Below, one piece after another: positions 8,389 to 18,294 of a stretch of 64,000 bases of DNA (position 1 is its first letter; each line of letters opens with the position of its first letter). Below the pieces are notes generated by a model that was not told the DNA's origin, did not search any database, and saw nothing but the letters and a program-made list of their open reading frames with translations. Source of the stretch: Weissella confusa (lineage in GTDB: Bacteria; Bacillota; Bacilli; Lactobacillales; Lactobacillaceae); NCBI GenBank assembly GCA_016466735.1, contig JAAOED010000012.1:1-64000 (forward strand), read 5' to 3'. Both the position numbers and the translations under genes were made by a program.

Positions 8389-8811
8389 ATGAAGCGAGTT
8401 ATTACATACGGAACGTTTGATATGTTGCACTATGGGCACATTAATCTTTTACGTCGCGCGAAGGAACTAGGAGATTATTTGATTGTTGTTCTTTCGACTG
8501 ATGAATTCAACTGGGATGAAAAGGGCAAGAAAACATATTTTAGCTACCAACAACGTAAGCAACTATTGGAAGCGATTCGATATGTTGACTTAGTGATTCC
8601 AGAGCAAAGTTGGGAACAGAAGATTACTGATGTTGATTTGTATAAGGTTGATACATTCGTAATGGGTGATGATTGGAAGGGCGAATTTGATTACGTTTCT
8701 GATCAAACTTCTGCAGACGTTGTTTACTTGGAACGCACGCCTGAAATCTCGACAACGCAAATTAAGAAGGATTTGAACACCAAGAATTTGGCAACGGCAC
8801 AAAAGCATTAA
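8389..8811 (+). CDS. tagD: glycerol-3-phosphate cytidylyltransferase
   Basis: TagD makes CDP-glycerol from CTP and glycerol-3-phosphate, the donor for poly(glycerol phosphate) teichoic acid. The 140-residue protein has the nucleotidyltransferase motifs GTFDMLHYGH (8-17) and RTPEISTT (116-123, the RTxGISTT region). The family is usually about 130 residues. The frame is open upstream to 8344 inside licD, but ATG 8389 follows AAGGAG with normal spacing. It should supply the three TagB/TagF-type enzymes encoded downstream, and perhaps LicD. Confidence 0.93.
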   Translation: MKRVITYGTFDMLHYGHINLLRRAKELGDYLIVVLSTDEFNWDEKGKKTYFSYQQRKQLLEAIRYVDLVIPEQSWEQKITDVDLYKVDTFVMGDDWKGEFDYVSDQTSADVVYLERTPEISTTQIKKDLNTKNLATAQKH

Positions 8812-8826
8812 AGAGAGTTATGAGAC

Positions 8827-11259
8827 ATGCGGAAATTCAAAAAATTGTTACGTAAGGTTAAGAATCAACTGAAAAACCGACACGTAGCGTTCTATGTTAA
8901 GAATTACGAAAAAGTACAAGTGGATAAGTCAGTGATTCTGTATGAATCACGAGATGGGAAGTCATTCTCGGATTCACCACTTGCATTTTTCAAATATCTA
9001 TATAGAAATCCAGAGTTTTTAGATTTTAAGCATGTCTGGGTGTATGACGAAAATACTGACTTAGGTTTGCTGAAGGAATCGCTAGGTGTTTTCGACGATA
9101 GGGTAACGTTTGTTGGTCGAAACACGATTGAATATAGCGCAACGTTATTGCGAGCAGGGTATTTAATCAATAATTCAACTTTTCAAGCTTGGGTTTCAAA
9201 GAAGGATGCACAAATTTATGTGAATACTTGGCATGGAACACCGTTGAAAAAAATGGGGTTTGATCTTGTTAATGATTTGAAGGGTTCTCAAAACGTACTT
9301 CGGAACTTCATGATGTCGGATTACTTGGTTTCTCCTAACGCACACACAAGTGAAATTTTTTTGGACGCTTATCGTTTGCGTGATGCCTATAACGGCGTGA
9401 TTTTGGAGGGTGGTTACCCAAGAATTGATGCTACCTTCTCAAGCATAGAAACGTTTAACGTAGTTAGAAAACTTGAAAAATATGTCGCAGCTTTCAAGAA
9501 GGATTTACCTATAATTCTTTATACACCAACGTATCGAGGTGTGTCGGATGCAAAAAAACACGACGATATAGCGAAATTATCTGAAGACCTAAAAGTGCTT
9601 GTTGCACGTTATTCCGAACGAGCAAACGTTCTAATTAAAGTTCACCCATTTGTATATGAACGTGTGTCACCAGTATCATCACTCAGTCCGTATTTAATTC
9701 CGGATAGCTTTGATACGAATGAATTGCTAGGTGTAACTGACGTTTTGATAACTGATTATTCAAGTGTATTTTTTGACTTTTTAGTCACGAATAAGCCGGT
9801 AATTTTTTATGTTTGGGATCGGGATGAGTATTCTGATGAACGAGGTATGTATCTTTCGGAAAATGAATTGCCGGGGGTCAGTTGTGTAGATACAGTTACG
9901 CTAATCACTGCAATTGATGAAGTCTTAGAGAGTGGCGTGTCAGATTTGTTTGCGGATAGGTATGCAAGCTTACAAAGGCGAATGACTGGTTACGAAGACG
10001 GTGCAGTTACTGCCAGATACGTTGAACGTATTTTTAATGATAAGGACTCAGACAAAATCAATGAAATTAAGGCGAACTCAGACAAAATCAAACTGCTGTT
10101 CTACCCTGGCGGGTTGCTTACGAATGGTATAACAACTGCATTTACGAATTTAGTAAATGCGTTGCCTGGCGACAAATACGATATCACGGTGATGATCGGT
10201 GGCCAAATGGACGACGAAAAGAAAGCTAATGTATCAGCTTTTGCTAATAACGTTCGTCCGATGTTTGTGTTTGGGTCATCGGCAATGACGGTTGTTGAAA
10301 AAGTGAAATTCCTTTCTATGAAATTTCTACCTTGGGAGCCGTTGGTTAATGCCTTGTATTCTGAATCTGGTTTTACACGAGAATCTAAACGATTGTTACC
10401 AGCGATGACGTTTGATACCGTCATTGACTATTCGGGATATAGTATGTTTCCGGCGCCTTTCCTGCTGGAGGCGAACGCGGACAAACGACTAATATATTTG
10501 CACAATGATATGATTGCGGACGCAAACCGTAAAATTGGCATTCGCTATCCCTTGAAAAGAAATGTGACTGGAGCGATTGCACTTTACGACAGATATGACT
10601 ATTTAGTAAACGTTTCTGAAGCGGTTAAGGATATTAATCAAGAAAAGCTGTCAAATCGGGCAAGTGTAGATAAATTTGTAACAGCTGAAAATTTGTTGGA
10701 TTATGACCGTATTTTATCGTTAGCAAACGAAACAGCGCCTAATTGGGTGTCTGATACACGTTTCAAATTTGTAACGGTTGGCCGATTGTCTCCGGAAAAA
10801 AATCATAAGGAATTGCTGAAGGCATGGCAAAGATTAGTGGTGGATAACGATAATTTGCTTTTAATTATTGTTGGATATGGTCCGCTTGAAGCCCAACTAA
10901 AAAAATTAGCTACGCGTTTAAATATTTCTAGTTCAGTGATATTCACAGGACGTATGGCTAATCCATATCCCGCGATGAAAGCAGCAGACGCGTTTGTATT
11001 TCCATCTTTGTGGGAAGGCCAAGGACTTTCGTTGTTAGAAGCAATGATTTTAGAAAAGCCGGTGGTTGTGTCAGATATACCTACCAGTCGCGAAATCGTT
11101 TCCGACAAGTATGGCATCATCGCGGATGGAGTTGACGAGTTTAGCTTATCGAAAGCTATGGTTGAGCTGATTACAGAAAAAAATGCTTACTCAAAATTTG
11201 ATTATGTTGCATATAATCAAAATGCATTAGTTCACGCTGAAGAAATTTTAGGCAAATAA
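8827..11259 (+). CDS. CDP-glycerol glycerophosphotransferase - GT4 glycosyltransferase fusion
   Basis: An 810-residue two-domain enzyme. Residues about 30-400 are TagB/TagF-like: NTWHGTPLKKMG (133-144, with W135/H136) and TDYSS (309-313) mark the CDP-glycerol polymerase active site. Residues about 420-810 are a GT-B, family-4-like glycosyltransferase with GRLSPEKN near 652 and FPSLWEGQGLSLLEAM near 725-740 (EX7E motif). It would add glycerol phosphate units and a sugar to the same polymer, on the cytoplasmic face. Family TagF proteins have the first activity; the fusion suggests a mixed backbone such as glycosylated glycerol-phosphate repeats. The gene is AT-rich and uses AAA, unlike neighbours outside the island. 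Confidence 0.88.
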   Translation: MRKFKKLLRKVKNQLKNRHVAFYVKNYEKVQVDKSVILYESRDGKSFSDSPLAFFKYLYRNPEFLDFKHVWVYDENTDLGLLKESLGVFDDRVTFVGRNTIEYSATLLRAGYLINNSTFQAWVSKKDAQIYVNTWHGTPLKKMGFDLVNDLKGSQNVLRNFMMSDYLVSPNAHTSEIFLDAYRLRDAYNGVILEGGYPRIDATFSSIETFNVVRKLEKYVAAFKKDLPIILYTPTYRGVSDAKKHDDIAKLSEDLKVLVARYSERANVLIKVHPFVYERVSPVSSLSPYLIPDSFDTNELLGVTDVLITDYSSVFFDFLVTNKPVIFYVWDRDEYSDERGMYLSENELPGVSCVDTVTLITAIDEVLESGVSDLFADRYASLQRRMTGYEDGAVTARYVERIFNDKDSDKINEIKANSDKIKLLFYPGGLLTNGITTAFTNLVNALPGDKYDITVMIGGQMDDEKKANVSAFANNVRPMFVFGSSAMTVVEKVKFLSMKFLPWEPLVNALYSESGFTRESKRLLPAMTFDTVIDYSGYSMFPAPFLLEANADKRLIYLHNDMIADANRKIGIRYPLKRNVTGAIALYDRYDYLVNVSEAVKDINQEKLSNRASVDKFVTAENLLDYDRILSLANETAPNWVSDTRFKFVTVGRLSPEKNHKELLKAWQRLVVDNDNLLLIIVGYGPLEAQLKKLATRLNISSSVIFTGRMANPYPAMKAADAFVFPSLWEGQGLSLLEAMILEKPVVVSDIPTSREIVSDKYGIIADGVDEFSLSKAMVELITEKNAYSKFDYVAYNQNALVHAEEILGK

Positions 11260-11297
11260 GCTGATGTCACTTTATAAGAGAAGGTAGAGATTGGGAA

Positions 11298-12305
11298 ATG
11301 ACTGAAAACAAAAAAGTAAAGGTGAATGTTTCGTACGTTACAAAGAGGTACGAACTTGCACCTAAGAAATCGGATAAATTGAAATCGCTGCTCTTCAAAA
11401 CGAAATTTCCAGAGTTTTGGGCAAACCGTGGGGTTAGCTTTAAAGCATATGAAGGTGAAACAATCGCCGTGGTTGGAACGAACGGCTCTGGAAAGTCTAC
11501 GTTAATGAAGATGGTTGCTGGAATTGTTCCGCCAACGTCGGGGATGATCGACATTGATGGTGATACGTCACTCATTGCGATTAACGCTGGCTTAAAAGGT
11601 AATATGAGCGGTAGAGAAAATATTCGACTCAAAGCATTGATGCTGGGAATGAGCAATGAAGCCATTGACGAAAAAATGGACGATATTATTGCCTTTTCTG
11701 AATTAGGCGAGTTTATTGAACAACCAGTCAAGAGTTACTCTTCAGGTATGAAGTCTAAACTAGGCTTTTCAATCTCGGTGCATACAAATCCAGATATTTT
11801 GATTGTGGATGAGGCGTTGTCGGTTGGTGATGCAACCTTTACAAAAAAGTCACTTGCAAAAATCAAAGATTTTCAAAAGCAAGGAAAGACAATATTCTTT
11901 GTTTCTCATTCTTTAGGCCAAGTAAGAGAAATGGCTGATCGCGTACTATGGATGCATTATGGTGAGGTCAGAATGTTTGGACCTACGACTGAAGTCATGG
12001 ATGCATATGACGAGTTCGTAAAGTCATATAAGGCTTTAAGTGGTAAGGAACAAGAGAAGTATCGACAAAAATATCGAAAGGCGCAGCAAGAGTTTACTTT
12101 GAACAAATATAATCAGCAAATCCTTGCGGATCGTCGGAAAGAGTTGTCGGTTGATGTGTTACCAGAAGAAGAGGAAACACGCATTTACTCAGCAATTCAT
12201 CATCGATATACACCAGAAAAGTGGCAAATGTCCGACAAAATTGGTTTTGCTTTCGTTGCGTTGTTAGCAGTGTATGCAGCATTACGTTTGTTTCATCTAG
12301 CGTAG
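11298..12305 (+). CDS. tagH: teichoic acid ABC exporter, ATP-binding subunit
   Basis: ATPase of the TagGH exporter that moves completed lipid-linked teichoic acid across the membrane. Walker A GTNGSGKST (60-68), ABC signature YSSGMKSKL (147-155), Walker B ILIVDEAL (167-174) and H-loop His204 are all present. As in other TagH proteins the C terminus carries an extra tail with a single predicted membrane segment at about 311-335, but it lacks the large extracellular part of Bacillus subtilis TagH. It lies 33 nt before the permease gene in the same operon. Confidence 0.92.
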   Translation: MTENKKVKVNVSYVTKRYELAPKKSDKLKSLLFKTKFPEFWANRGVSFKAYEGETIAVVGTNGSGKSTLMKMVAGIVPPTSGMIDIDGDTSLIAINAGLKGNMSGRENIRLKALMLGMSNEAIDEKMDDIIAFSELGEFIEQPVKSYSSGMKSKLGFSISVHTNPDILIVDEALSVGDATFTKKSLAKIKDFQKQGKTIFFVSHSLGQVREMADRVLWMHYGEVRMFGPTTEVMDAYDEFVKSYKALSGKEQEKYRQKYRKAQQEFTLNKYNQQILADRRKELSVDVLPEEEETRIYSAIHHRYTPEKWQMSDKIGFAFVALLAVYAALRLFHLA

Positions 12306-12338
12306 CTAACCTAAGAAAGAGTGAGGAAGAAATAAGAG

Positions 12339-13145
12339 ATGCATGATTTATTTCATATTCTTAAGGAAGTAATTGGTAATTACGGAATTGTTAGTAGGTT
12401 GGCTCGTTTTAACGTCAAAGCCCGTTGGGCAGATAATTATTTAGGTTCAATTTGGGATTATTTGGAGCCGATTATCTACATGGCAACGTACTTCATTGTC
12501 TTCGGTATGGGAATGTATAACGGTACGGTGAACGGGCAGCCGTATATTTTGTGGCTGCTCACAGGAATTATTCCGTGGTACTTCATTCAAGGGTCGTTTA
12601 ATAAAGGACTTAATTCAATTAAGTCTCAATTGGGTCTACTAACAAAGATGAAGTTTCCTATGTCCGTTGCACCGGTGTTGCCAATGCTTGAAGAGTCAAG
12701 GCGCTTTTTCGTTATGACAGGTGTAAGTGTTTTGATTCTAATGCTATTTGGGTATTTCCCAAATGTTCATTGGTTGCAATTTATATATGCCTTCATAGCG
12801 ATGTTTGTAACGGTATTTGCACATAATTTGCTGAATTCAACAATGACAGTGGTTCTGCCAGATTTTAAGCCAGCCGTGTCGGCTTTCTTTCGATTGTTGT
12901 TTTTCACATCAGGCGTAATTATTAATATCGATGCTAAGCACTTGCCAGAATTCATCGTGACTATCATTAAGATGTTCCCATTCTATTATGTTTTGGAATG
13001 CTTTAGAGATGCACTCCTCTTTCAAAAGTGGTTCTGGGAATTTGGCAGTCACTTTACATTTTTCTGGTGCTTGAACATGTTGATGTTGATGATAGGTGCA
13101 ACAGTTCATATGCGTTTCCGTGAACGATTCGTGGATATGGTTTAA
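12339..13145 (+). CDS. tagG: teichoic acid ABC exporter, permease subunit
   Basis: A 268-residue ABC-2 type permease with about six membrane segments, opening with the cytoplasmic amphipathic stretch (RFNVKARWADNYLGSIWDYL, residues 23-42) typical of TagG/KpsM-like exporters. Length matches the family. It pairs with the ATPase just upstream and sits between two polymerase-fusion genes, so its cargo is very probably the polymer made by them. The start ATG 12339 follows GAGGAAGAAATAAGAG. Confidence 0.92.
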   Translation: MHDLFHILKEVIGNYGIVSRLARFNVKARWADNYLGSIWDYLEPIIYMATYFIVFGMGMYNGTVNGQPYILWLLTGIIPWYFIQGSFNKGLNSIKSQLGLLTKMKFPMSVAPVLPMLEESRRFFVMTGVSVLILMLFGYFPNVHWLQFIYAFIAMFVTVFAHNLLNSTMTVVLPDFKPAVSAFFRLLFFTSGVIINIDAKHLPEFIVTIIKMFPFYYVLECFRDALLFQKWFWEFGSHFTFFWCLNMLMLMIGATVHMRFRERFVDMV

Positions 13146-13211
13146 GGGCTTTTAGAAAGTCCTTTTTATTTGAAAATAGTTGCATTAGTAATAAATGCAA
13201 GGGGAGTAAAA

Positions 13212-16200
13212 ATGGTTAATATTGTAAATTTCGTACAAAACAGGGAATCTGTCCAATATGTTTTGGATAGCAAGTTGCCTTTGGCTAAGACGATCTTACT
13301 GAAATCACGAGAGAATGGTCAAAATGTTGAGTTAAACACTCACTTTGATGATATTCAAAATAAATACGTAGCAACTTTAAATTTAGAGCCTTTGAAAGAA
13401 ATTGTGCAACATCAGTCAAATGTGCAAAGTGTTTGGGATATTATGGTATCGTCTAGTGGTGGTTCAAGTGCAATTAAAATCGACAAGAAAATTAAAAAAA
13501 ATTTTGGTGATACATTTTCTAATCCTTATATTTTTGAGGATAATGAATATTGTTTCATGCAGCAATATGTGACAAATGGAAATACAATTGCTGTATCTTT
13601 GTCTCGCTCTTTTGGAGTGAAAGCGAGTGCTGCTCCCATAGCAAAAGTACCTGTCACTGCTGTAGAACAGGCGAATTTTGAAGTGTTGCTGAATCCGAAT
13701 GTACGTCAATCACTGAATACTCGTGATGGTGTGTCAGTTGTGACTCATGATACCTTCTTTAATCATGAAATCAATAGGGCTGCCCTTCGCGCGGAGTATC
13801 TGGCTGATCCAAATCGTATTTTTTTCGTATCCAATAAATTTAAAGATGTATTTGAAAATGATGATTTCTTCTCGATGCACGGAAATCAAACACGTTTTTA
13901 TGAGGAAAATCTATCTCAAAAAAACCGTATCTTAATAGATAACATTTCTGAATTTACTGGAAAAAACAAAAAAGTAACGTTGTCTGAAGTGGATGGACAA
14001 AATGTTTTTACTGAAGCATATGTAAAAGATTTTGGGAAAGATGAGTCAAACATCAACATTACGATTATCGTGAAAAGTTTGGATTCAGAAATTGAAGAAA
14101 CAATACTTTCGTTTACTGACCGTGATCAAATCGATGAACAAGGAAATGCGAACTCCATATCATTTAGTATGGCAGGTAGACAATCGTTAAATGAGTTCCG
14201 TTTTGAGGTGCCGATTAACGAATTTACATCTTATTTGGAAAATGACTATTGGTTGGAATCAAGCGTTGTTGATGTGCGTGTTGGAATTAAAATTAAAGAC
14301 AGCAAGATGCCTATTTTTAAGTCGCTGAAATCATTTGATCCAGAAATGATTGATATGTTTGATGAAATGAAAGAAAATTCAGTTCCTCAGTACGGAATAA
14401 ATCAACAAGTAAAAGATCGAAACCCTCATAGGCAGTTGCTACTTCAAAAAGATGATGTAACAGCAATATTAATTAATCCGTATGCTGGCGCAGGTAAAAA
14501 ATTTGTTTTGCAAACAGCTCGTATCAATCATGAAAGTGTGAATATGTTGCAACAATATCCAGATGTAAGGTTTCCAAACCTTGCTGGAAAGGGTCAACGT
14601 ATTGCGGCGTATTATGCCAAAGTCCGGGAATGTGAGCCGGTTAATGACAACGTTTTTTTGTATGAAACTCGTGATGGACAATCAATTGTTGACTCTCCTT
14701 TGGCAATGTTTTTAGAGCTAAATTCGAGAGATATTGATAAAAAACTACATCACAAATGGGTTGTGAAAGACTTATCCGATTTGCGTGTCAGAAAGATAAT
14801 TAATGACGTACAGGCGGACGTTGAGTTTGTTGAACGAAACACGAAACGTTATTACGATTTGCTTGCCACGGCAAAATATTTAATAACAAATTCTACTTTT
14901 CAAAATTTCTTTTCAAAGCGAGACAATCAAATATACATTAATACCTGGCATGGAATTCCATTGAAAAAAATGGGCTTTGACATGACGAAGGATCCCAGAA
15001 GTTCTCAAAATGTATTACGTAATTTTTTGATGACTGATTACTTCTTGCAACCGAATGAATACGCTACGCAAATATTTACAAAAGCGTACAAACTACAGAA
15101 TGCTTATGAGGGCGTTATTTTACAAGGAGCGTACCCTCGAAATGATTTAATGTTTTCATTTTCTAAAGAGCAGGTGGTAAACCTGTTGGAATTTGAAAAG
15201 ACAAAGTTTGATTTCAACAAAAAAGTGCTATTGTATTCACCAACTTGGAAGGGAGATTCTATTCTAAAGCCTACTGACTCAATCGACACTATGCACGCTG
15301 AGATGAACATGCTCCGGGAGGCTGTTGGCGAGGAATATAATGTTCTAATAAAAGTACATCCATATGTTTATCCAAGCGTAGAAATGGATGAGAGATTTGC
15401 CGGAATGTTGGTTCCGGACGAAGTTGATGCAAATGTAGTAATGAGCATAACCGATGTGCTTGTGACTGATTACTCAAGTATTTTCTTTGACTTTGCCATG
15501 ACGTTAAAACCTATTATTTTTTATATGCCAGACTTTAACAGCTATAAAAAAAATCGCGGGACATACATGGATGTTAAGGAACTACCAGGGCCGGTAGCTC
15601 AAAACATTTCTGAATTACTTGAACAACTAAAAAATATTGATAATCTAGAAAATCAATTTACAGAAAAAAAGAGTAATTTCGTAGCTAAATACGGAACCAT
15701 AAATGATGGTAGTGCTACAGCTAAAGTTGTCGACGCTATTTTTGAAAATAAATTGAGTGCAGACCTAAAAAAGGTATATTTGAATAGTACAAAGAAAAAG
15801 ATTTTGATTTACCCAGGATCTTTGGCCGGTAATGGAATCACTACCAGTTACATTAACTTGATGAATTCAATTGATTTCAATAACTATGATGTAACTCAGG
15901 TTACTACCCTAGACAAAAGCATGGGACTAAAGAATACAAAAAAGGTACCTGATTCTGTGCGACAAATGTTTAGGATTGGTAGCCAGATGTTTACCTTAGA
16001 TGAGCTAGTCCAAGATGCATGCTATAAAGCGGAGGCGTTCAGTGGCGAAAATGTATATTTCCCACAGGTGGCGTATGAAAAAGACTTTAAGCGTCTATTC
16101 CCAAGTGTGTCTTTTGATACAGTGATTGATTTTAGTGGCTACTCATATTCTTGGGCCGCTTTGCTTTTGGGCTGCAAAAACGCAGCAAGAATTATTTGGC

Positions 16201-17009
16201 AACACAATGATGTTTGGACAGACTCACAAAAGATGATTGGTGGAGTGATGGTTCATTCGGCGAACGTGAACCCTCTAATCAGCATCTATCACAAGTTTTC
16301 GGAAATTGTAAGTGTGTCGCCTGCTCTAATGGATATTAACAAAGAAAGCCTGGGAGATTATTACGGGGATGCTAAGGCGACCTATGCAGTAAATACAATC
16401 AATATTGAGGCCATTAAAAAAACGACATTGAAAAAAAGGTTGTTTGTAAAAATGCCTAAGAAAGACATGTTTGGAGTAGAAATACCTAAGTTTAATAGAT
16501 GGGGGACGAACTTCATCACAATGGGCCGACTATCTCCTGAGAAAAACCAGATGTTCTTAGTTGAGGCATTTGCAAAGTATGTAAAAACCAATAGTGGAGC
16601 ACGTCTTTATGTTTTAGGACAAGGACCGTTGGCTCAGGAATTGCGTGAAGCAATTGCAGAGTATGGATTGGAAAATAATGTATTCATGTTAGGACATATT
16701 TCTGATCCTCATTCAATAATGCGGCATATGACGGCATTTATACTGCCTTCGTTATACGAAGGACAACCAATGGTGTTGTTGGAAGCCCTGACTCTTAACA
16801 TGAAAGTGCTGGCAACTAACATACCACAGAATGAATACGTACTTAAATCTGGCGATTTCGGCATTCTAAAATCTGGTGACGACATTGAAAACTTTGCAGA
16901 AGGTATGCAAGAAATAAGTGCTGCAAAAAAGAGTCGGTTTGAGAAATTTGATGCCTACGAATATAACAGAAAGGCTATTGCGGACTTTTTAAGTGTTATT
17001 GAAAAGTAG
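13212..17009 (+). CDS. very large CDP-glycerol glycerophosphotransferase - GT4 fusion with extra N-terminal domain
   Basis: A 1265-residue protein. Residues 1 to about 470 have no recognised domain and look like non-catalytic beta-rich sequence. About 478-850 is TagF-like, with NTWHGIPLKKMG (W579) and TDYSS at about 752-756. About 862-1265 is a GT4-type domain with GRLSPEKN near 1105 and LPSLYEGQPMVLLEAL near 1177. The last two domains match the 810-residue protein upstream, so the pair is paralogous and may add alternating units. The open frame starts at a TTG (13170), but ATG 13212 follows AGGGGAG with good spacing. It is AT-rich and AAA-rich. The role of the N-terminal region is unknown. 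Confidence 0.87.
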   Translation: MVNIVNFVQNRESVQYVLDSKLPLAKTILLKSRENGQNVELNTHFDDIQNKYVATLNLEPLKEIVQHQSNVQSVWDIMVSSSGGSSAIKIDKKIKKNFGDTFSNPYIFEDNEYCFMQQYVTNGNTIAVSLSRSFGVKASAAPIAKVPVTAVEQANFEVLLNPNVRQSLNTRDGVSVVTHDTFFNHEINRAALRAEYLADPNRIFFVSNKFKDVFENDDFFSMHGNQTRFYEENLSQKNRILIDNISEFTGKNKKVTLSEVDGQNVFTEAYVKDFGKDESNINITIIVKSLDSEIEETILSFTDRDQIDEQGNANSISFSMAGRQSLNEFRFEVPINEFTSYLENDYWLESSVVDVRVGIKIKDSKMPIFKSLKSFDPEMIDMFDEMKENSVPQYGINQQVKDRNPHRQLLLQKDDVTAILINPYAGAGKKFVLQTARINHESVNMLQQYPDVRFPNLAGKGQRIAAYYAKVRECEPVNDNVFLYETRDGQSIVDSPLAMFLELNSRDIDKKLHHKWVVKDLSDLRVRKIINDVQADVEFVERNTKRYYDLLATAKYLITNSTFQNFFSKRDNQIYINTWHGIPLKKMGFDMTKDPRSSQNVLRNFLMTDYFLQPNEYATQIFTKAYKLQNAYEGVILQGAYPRNDLMFSFSKEQVVNLLEFEKTKFDFNKKVLLYSPTWKGDSILKPTDSIDTMHAEMNMLREAVGEEYNVLIKVHPYVYPSVEMDERFAGMLVPDEVDANVVMSITDVLVTDYSSIFFDFAMTLKPIIFYMPDFNSYKKNRGTYMDVKELPGPVAQNISELLEQLKNIDNLENQFTEKKSNFVAKYGTINDGSATAKVVDAIFENKLSADLKKVYLNSTKKKILIYPGSLAGNGITTSYINLMNSIDFNNYDVTQVTTLDKSMGLKNTKKVPDSVRQMFRIGSQMFTLDELVQDACYKAEAFSGENVYFPQVAYEKDFKRLFPSVSFDTVIDFSGYSYSWAALLLGCKNAARIIWQHNDVWTDSQKMIGGVMVHSANVNPLISIYHKFSEIVSVSPALMDINKESLGDYYGDAKATYAVNTINIEAIKKTTLKKRLFVKMPKKDMFGVEIPKFNRWGTNFITMGRLSPEKNQMFLVEAFAKYVKTNSGARLYVLGQGPLAQELREAIAEYGLENNVFMLGHISDPHSIMRHMTAFILPSLYEGQPMVLLEALTLNMKVLATNIPQNEYVLKSGDFGILKSGDDIENFAEGMQEISAAKKSRFEKFDAYEYNRKAIADFLSVIEK

Positions 17010-17059
17010 TCATCCTTCTCCAGCTTGAGAAGTATGGAAAAACAAACTAGGGTTTAATT

Positions 17060-18136
17060 ATGGAAAATAAACAACGATATGATTCTATAGATTTTCTGAG
17101 ATTATTGGCGGCAATTGCTGTGGTCGTTATTCATGCGTGGCCGTTTGCCACGTATTCTAGTTCACTGGGTATCAGTGTTCAATCAGCATGTAGATTCGCA
17201 GTGCCTTTTTTCTTCATGGTTTCTGGTTTTTTCGTTTCGAAATCAATTTCTAAAGTAGACGATAAAGTGGCGTTAGTCGCATATTTAAAACGATACTCAC
17301 TTCGTTTGTTGCAACTATATATGATTTGGTGGGTAATATATATCCCTTTAACGTTAACGAGATGGAATGGCGTTAATCGATTAGCAGGATTAGAAGGTCT
17401 TGAGTTGATTAAAGCAACATTAAAATTATATGTATTTAGTTTCTTTACGGGTAGTACTTTTCTTGGATCGTGGTACATTTCTGCAACGCTAATTGGATGC
17501 TGGATTGTTTTCTATCTATTTAGAAAACTGGGGAACGGCCCCAAATTTACAATTAGCCTAATCATTTTATTAGCAATTTTGTCACTTGAAAACATTGGTA
17601 AAATTATGCTTGATTCGGAATGGCTGAGTGTATATGAAGCGTTTAGATTGAAAGTGATGATTCCGTCTCAGTCGTTTGTTATGGCAGTTCCATTATTAAT
17701 TTGGGGGCATTTGATAAATACTTGGGAGAATAAATTGAATAAAATTCCACTGCCTATGCTAGTTACATTGTTTTTGATTTTTAACTATGCGACGATGAGA
17801 GAGAATTTGTATTGGAATGGACTGAAAGGCCAATTTTTGAATGATGAATTATTTTTCGGTGTGTTGGCTGCAGTTCTTTTGATGCTGATTGGAACCAATT
17901 TGGACGCCCGCAAATTACAAATTCCTTGTGCAAGCTATTTACGTATGCTATCAAGTTTTATGTATGTTGCACAATTCGGGATAATTGTTTTATTGCGAAC
18001 AGTTGCACGACATGGAATTTTGACAAATTCATTAACGCGGTTCTACATTACCATGATTAGTATTATTGTATTGTTTGCAGTTATGAATTGGCTAGTTACA
18101 AATAAAAAAGTTACCTTTCTTAAACGTTTATGGTAG
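17060..18136 (+). CDS. acyltransferase family 3 membrane protein (copy 1)
   Basis: A 358-residue polytopic protein of the acyltransferase-3 family, which O-acylates (often O-acetylates) glycans or lipids. The N-terminal signature YDSIDFLRLLAAIAVVVIHA with its His, and about ten hydrophobic segments, support this. There is no extracellular SGNH domain as in OatA. Being last in the teichoic operon, 50 nt after the 1265-residue fusion, it may modify the exported polymer. A related protein is at 38079-39110. Confidence 0.82.
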   Translation: MENKQRYDSIDFLRLLAAIAVVVIHAWPFATYSSSLGISVQSACRFAVPFFFMVSGFFVSKSISKVDDKVALVAYLKRYSLRLLQLYMIWWVIYIPLTLTRWNGVNRLAGLEGLELIKATLKLYVFSFFTGSTFLGSWYISATLIGCWIVFYLFRKLGNGPKFTISLIILLAILSLENIGKIMLDSEWLSVYEAFRLKVMIPSQSFVMAVPLLIWGHLINTWENKLNKIPLPMLVTLFLIFNYATMRENLYWNGLKGQFLNDELFFGVLAAVLLMLIGTNLDARKLQIPCASYLRMLSSFMYVAQFGIIVLLRTVARHGILTNSLTRFYITMISIIVLFAVMNWLVTNKKVTFLKRLW

Positions 18137-18187
18137 ACAAATAGTCAGTAACGAGTGGGTTTACTAATAGCTGTTATTGCTAAATCG

Positions 18188-18219
18188 AAAAAGAACGCCT
18201 ATTCCGGCGTTCTTTTTTT
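18188..18219 (+). terminator. terminator of the teichoic-type operon
   Basis: AAGAACGCC (18191-18199) and GGCGTTCTT (18206-18214) form the stem, followed by a run of T. It ends the 7560-18136 operon. Confidence 0.88.
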
Positions 18220-18294
18220 CTTCACAAACTTCAAACAATAAGCCCAAACACGTTTTCTATACTAAATACTATTGGTAAGAAAGTAGAGAGAACC

